Assembly (NCBI RefSeq): GCF_001061665.1
Contig: NZ_JVSP01000016.1
Span: forward strand, 248,001-312,000
Direction: 5' to 3'
Length of the DNA stretch: 64,000 bases
From: Rothia mucilaginosa
GTDB lineage: Bacteria > Actinomycetota > Actinomycetes > Actinomycetales > Micrococcaceae
Under the pieces are notes generated by a model. The model was not told where the DNA came from. It saw only the letters and a list, made by a program, of their open reading frames with translations, and did no database searches. A program made the translations under genes and the position numbers. Numbering within the stretch: position 1 is the first letter of the stretch; each line of letters starts with the position of its first letter. Shown here piece after piece: positions 63,017 through 64,000 of this stretch.

Positions 63017-64000
63017 CTAGTTGCCGCCGTCAAGAATCCTGCGGATACGCTCACGACGCTCCGTCAACGTACGCTCAAAACCGTGCTGAGTCGGCTCGTA
63101 GTACACCGTGCCGCGCAGGGTATCCGGCAGGTACTGCTGCGCCGCCACGTGGCCCGGCGCATCGTGCGCATAAATGTAGCCGTCGCCGTGACCAAACTGC
63201 TTAGCCCCCGCATAGTGAGCGTCACGCAGGTGCACCGGAACCTGACCCGAGGCGCCCGCACGCACATCCGCAATCGCGCGGTTAATCGCGTTATAGGCGG
63301 CGTTCGACTTCGGCGCGAGCGCACAATAAATCACCGCCTGCGAGAGGATAATGCGCGCCTCCGGCATGCCCACCAGCGCCACCGACTGCGCCGCGGCCGT
63401 CGCCACCTGCAGGGCCTGCGGATCAGCCAGGCCAATGTCCTCGCTCGCCAGAATCATGATGCGACGCGCCACGAAGCGCGGGTCCTCGCCGCCCTCCAAC
63501 ATGCGCGCCAGATAGTGCACCGAGGCATCCGCGTCAGAGCCGCGCATGGACTTGATGAACGCGCTCACCACGTCATAGTGCTGGTCACCCGAACGGTCGT
63601 AACGAATTGCGGCGCGGTCCACCGCCTCCACGGCGTGCGCCAGGGTGATGCGGACAGGGGCGGCGGGTTCCGGGGACTTCTCCCCCGCCGGGTCATCTGA
63701 GCCCTCGGCGGGGTCGGGCTGAGCGGGGTCGGGCTGAGCGGGGTCATTCTCAGCCGGGTCGGTTTCTGCGGTTTCGGCGGAGCCGCCCCCGTGCGAGCCG
63801 GCGGCCTCTGCCGAAGCCTGTTCGGCCTCGCTGAACGCGATGGCGGCCGCCGCCTCCAGCGAGGTCAGGGAGCGGCGAGCGTCGCCTCCGGAAACCGCCG
63901 CGAGGTGGGCGCGCGCATCCGCATCAATAACCGCCGCACCGTCAAAACCGCGCGGATCAGCCAGCGCACGGTCAATCAGCCGCTCAATATCGGACTGCTC
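63017..64000 (-). CDS. rarA: replication-associated recombination protein A (partial)
   Basis: Open to the right edge: the frame reads without a stop from 64000 to 63017 (about 328 codons; N-terminal P-loop outside). C-terminal family segments: SGGDARRSLTSLEAA (sensor 2 area), ASVHYLARMLEGGEDPRFVARR, GLADPQALQVATAAAQSVALVGMPEARI and YLPDTLRGTVYYEPT. Between sensor 2 and the next helix there is an insertion of about 60 residues, acidic/Pro-rich with tandem DPAQP. AAA+ clamp-loader-like ATPase at stalled forks. Confidence 0.93.
   Translation of the reverse strand, partial: EQSDIERLIDRALADPRGFDGAAVIDADARAHLAAVSGGDARRSLTSLEAAAAIAFSEAEQASAEAAGSHGGGSAETAETDPAENDPAQPDPAQPDPAEGSDDPAGEKSPEPAAPVRITLAHAVEAVDRAAIRYDRSGDQHYDVVSAFIKSMRGSDADASVHYLARMLEGGEDPRFVARRIMILASEDIGLADPQALQVATAAAQSVALVGMPEARIILSQAVIYCALAPKSNAAYNAINRAIADVRAGASGQVPVHLRDAHYAGAKQFGHGDGYIYAHDAPGHVAAQQYLPDTLRGTVYYEPTQHGFERTLTERRERIRRILDGGN

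Noticed and set aside
1-64000. tRNA genes
   Set aside because: None seen by eye in either strand; a computational scan (tRNAscan-SE) would be decisive.

Overview
The window looks like a high-G+C actinobacterium of the Micrococcaceae, most likely Rothia (R. mucilaginosa-like). This is an inference from gene content, actinobacterial markers (mihF, whiA, an actinobacterial PyrR leader), a rough 60% G+C and recognisable gene order; no database search was possible. It splits at about position 26,800: the left 26.8 kb is most of an integrated siphovirus-type prophage, the right 37 kb is conserved chromosome.

Prophage, read from the integrase leftward. A lysogeny module on the + strand (XRE repressor, ImmA-type metalloprotease, tyrosine integrase at 24.7-26.8 kb) is divergent from a long - strand lytic programme. 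The early - strand genes are a Cro-like XRE protein, an Xis/MerR-like HTH protein, small membrane or coiled-coil proteins, a Zn-finger protein, a Cas4/RecB-type Fe-S exonuclease, an ssDNA-annealing/binding-like protein, an 856-aa primase-helicase, an iteron cluster that looks like the replication origin (17.5-17.7 kb), and a RusA resolvase. The late genes follow: HNH endonuclease, small and large terminase, portal, MuF capsid protein, scaffold, major capsid, head-tail connectors, tail terminator, major tail tube, the two frame-shifted tail chaperones, tape measure (1009 aa) and minor tail proteins. The lysis genes and the far attachment site lie beyond the left edge.

Chromosome (all - strand). 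Going from high to low coordinates: rarA (partial), rpsD, a DUF948 protein and a small membrane protein, alaS, ruvX, mltG, aroE-aroC-aroK-aroB, efp-nusB, the pyr operon (pyrR-pyrB-pyrC-PH-like gene-carA-carB-pyrF), mihF-gmk-rpoZ-coaBC, rapZ-yvcK-whiA, comEA-comEC-holA, a PemK/MazF-like gene, and rpsT next to the prophage end. Aro genes make chorismate; the pyr operon makes UMP and appears to be repressed by PyrR at the ribosome-binding site of its own first gene.

The most unusual element is the prophage MuF protein. Its C-terminal third is a foreign-looking, A+T-rich domain resembling bacterial polymorphic (CdiA-type) nuclease toxins, and just behind it lies a 213-nt gap with no convincing gene but with a strongly paired RNA-like element. 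Other notable signals are a canonical GGGAAAA -1 frameshift site, paired repressor operators placed inside early promoters, an in-frame TGA in a small phage gene, transcription terminators bracketing the scaffold gene, and a shikimate kinase carrying a roughly 330-residue low-complexity N-terminal extension.
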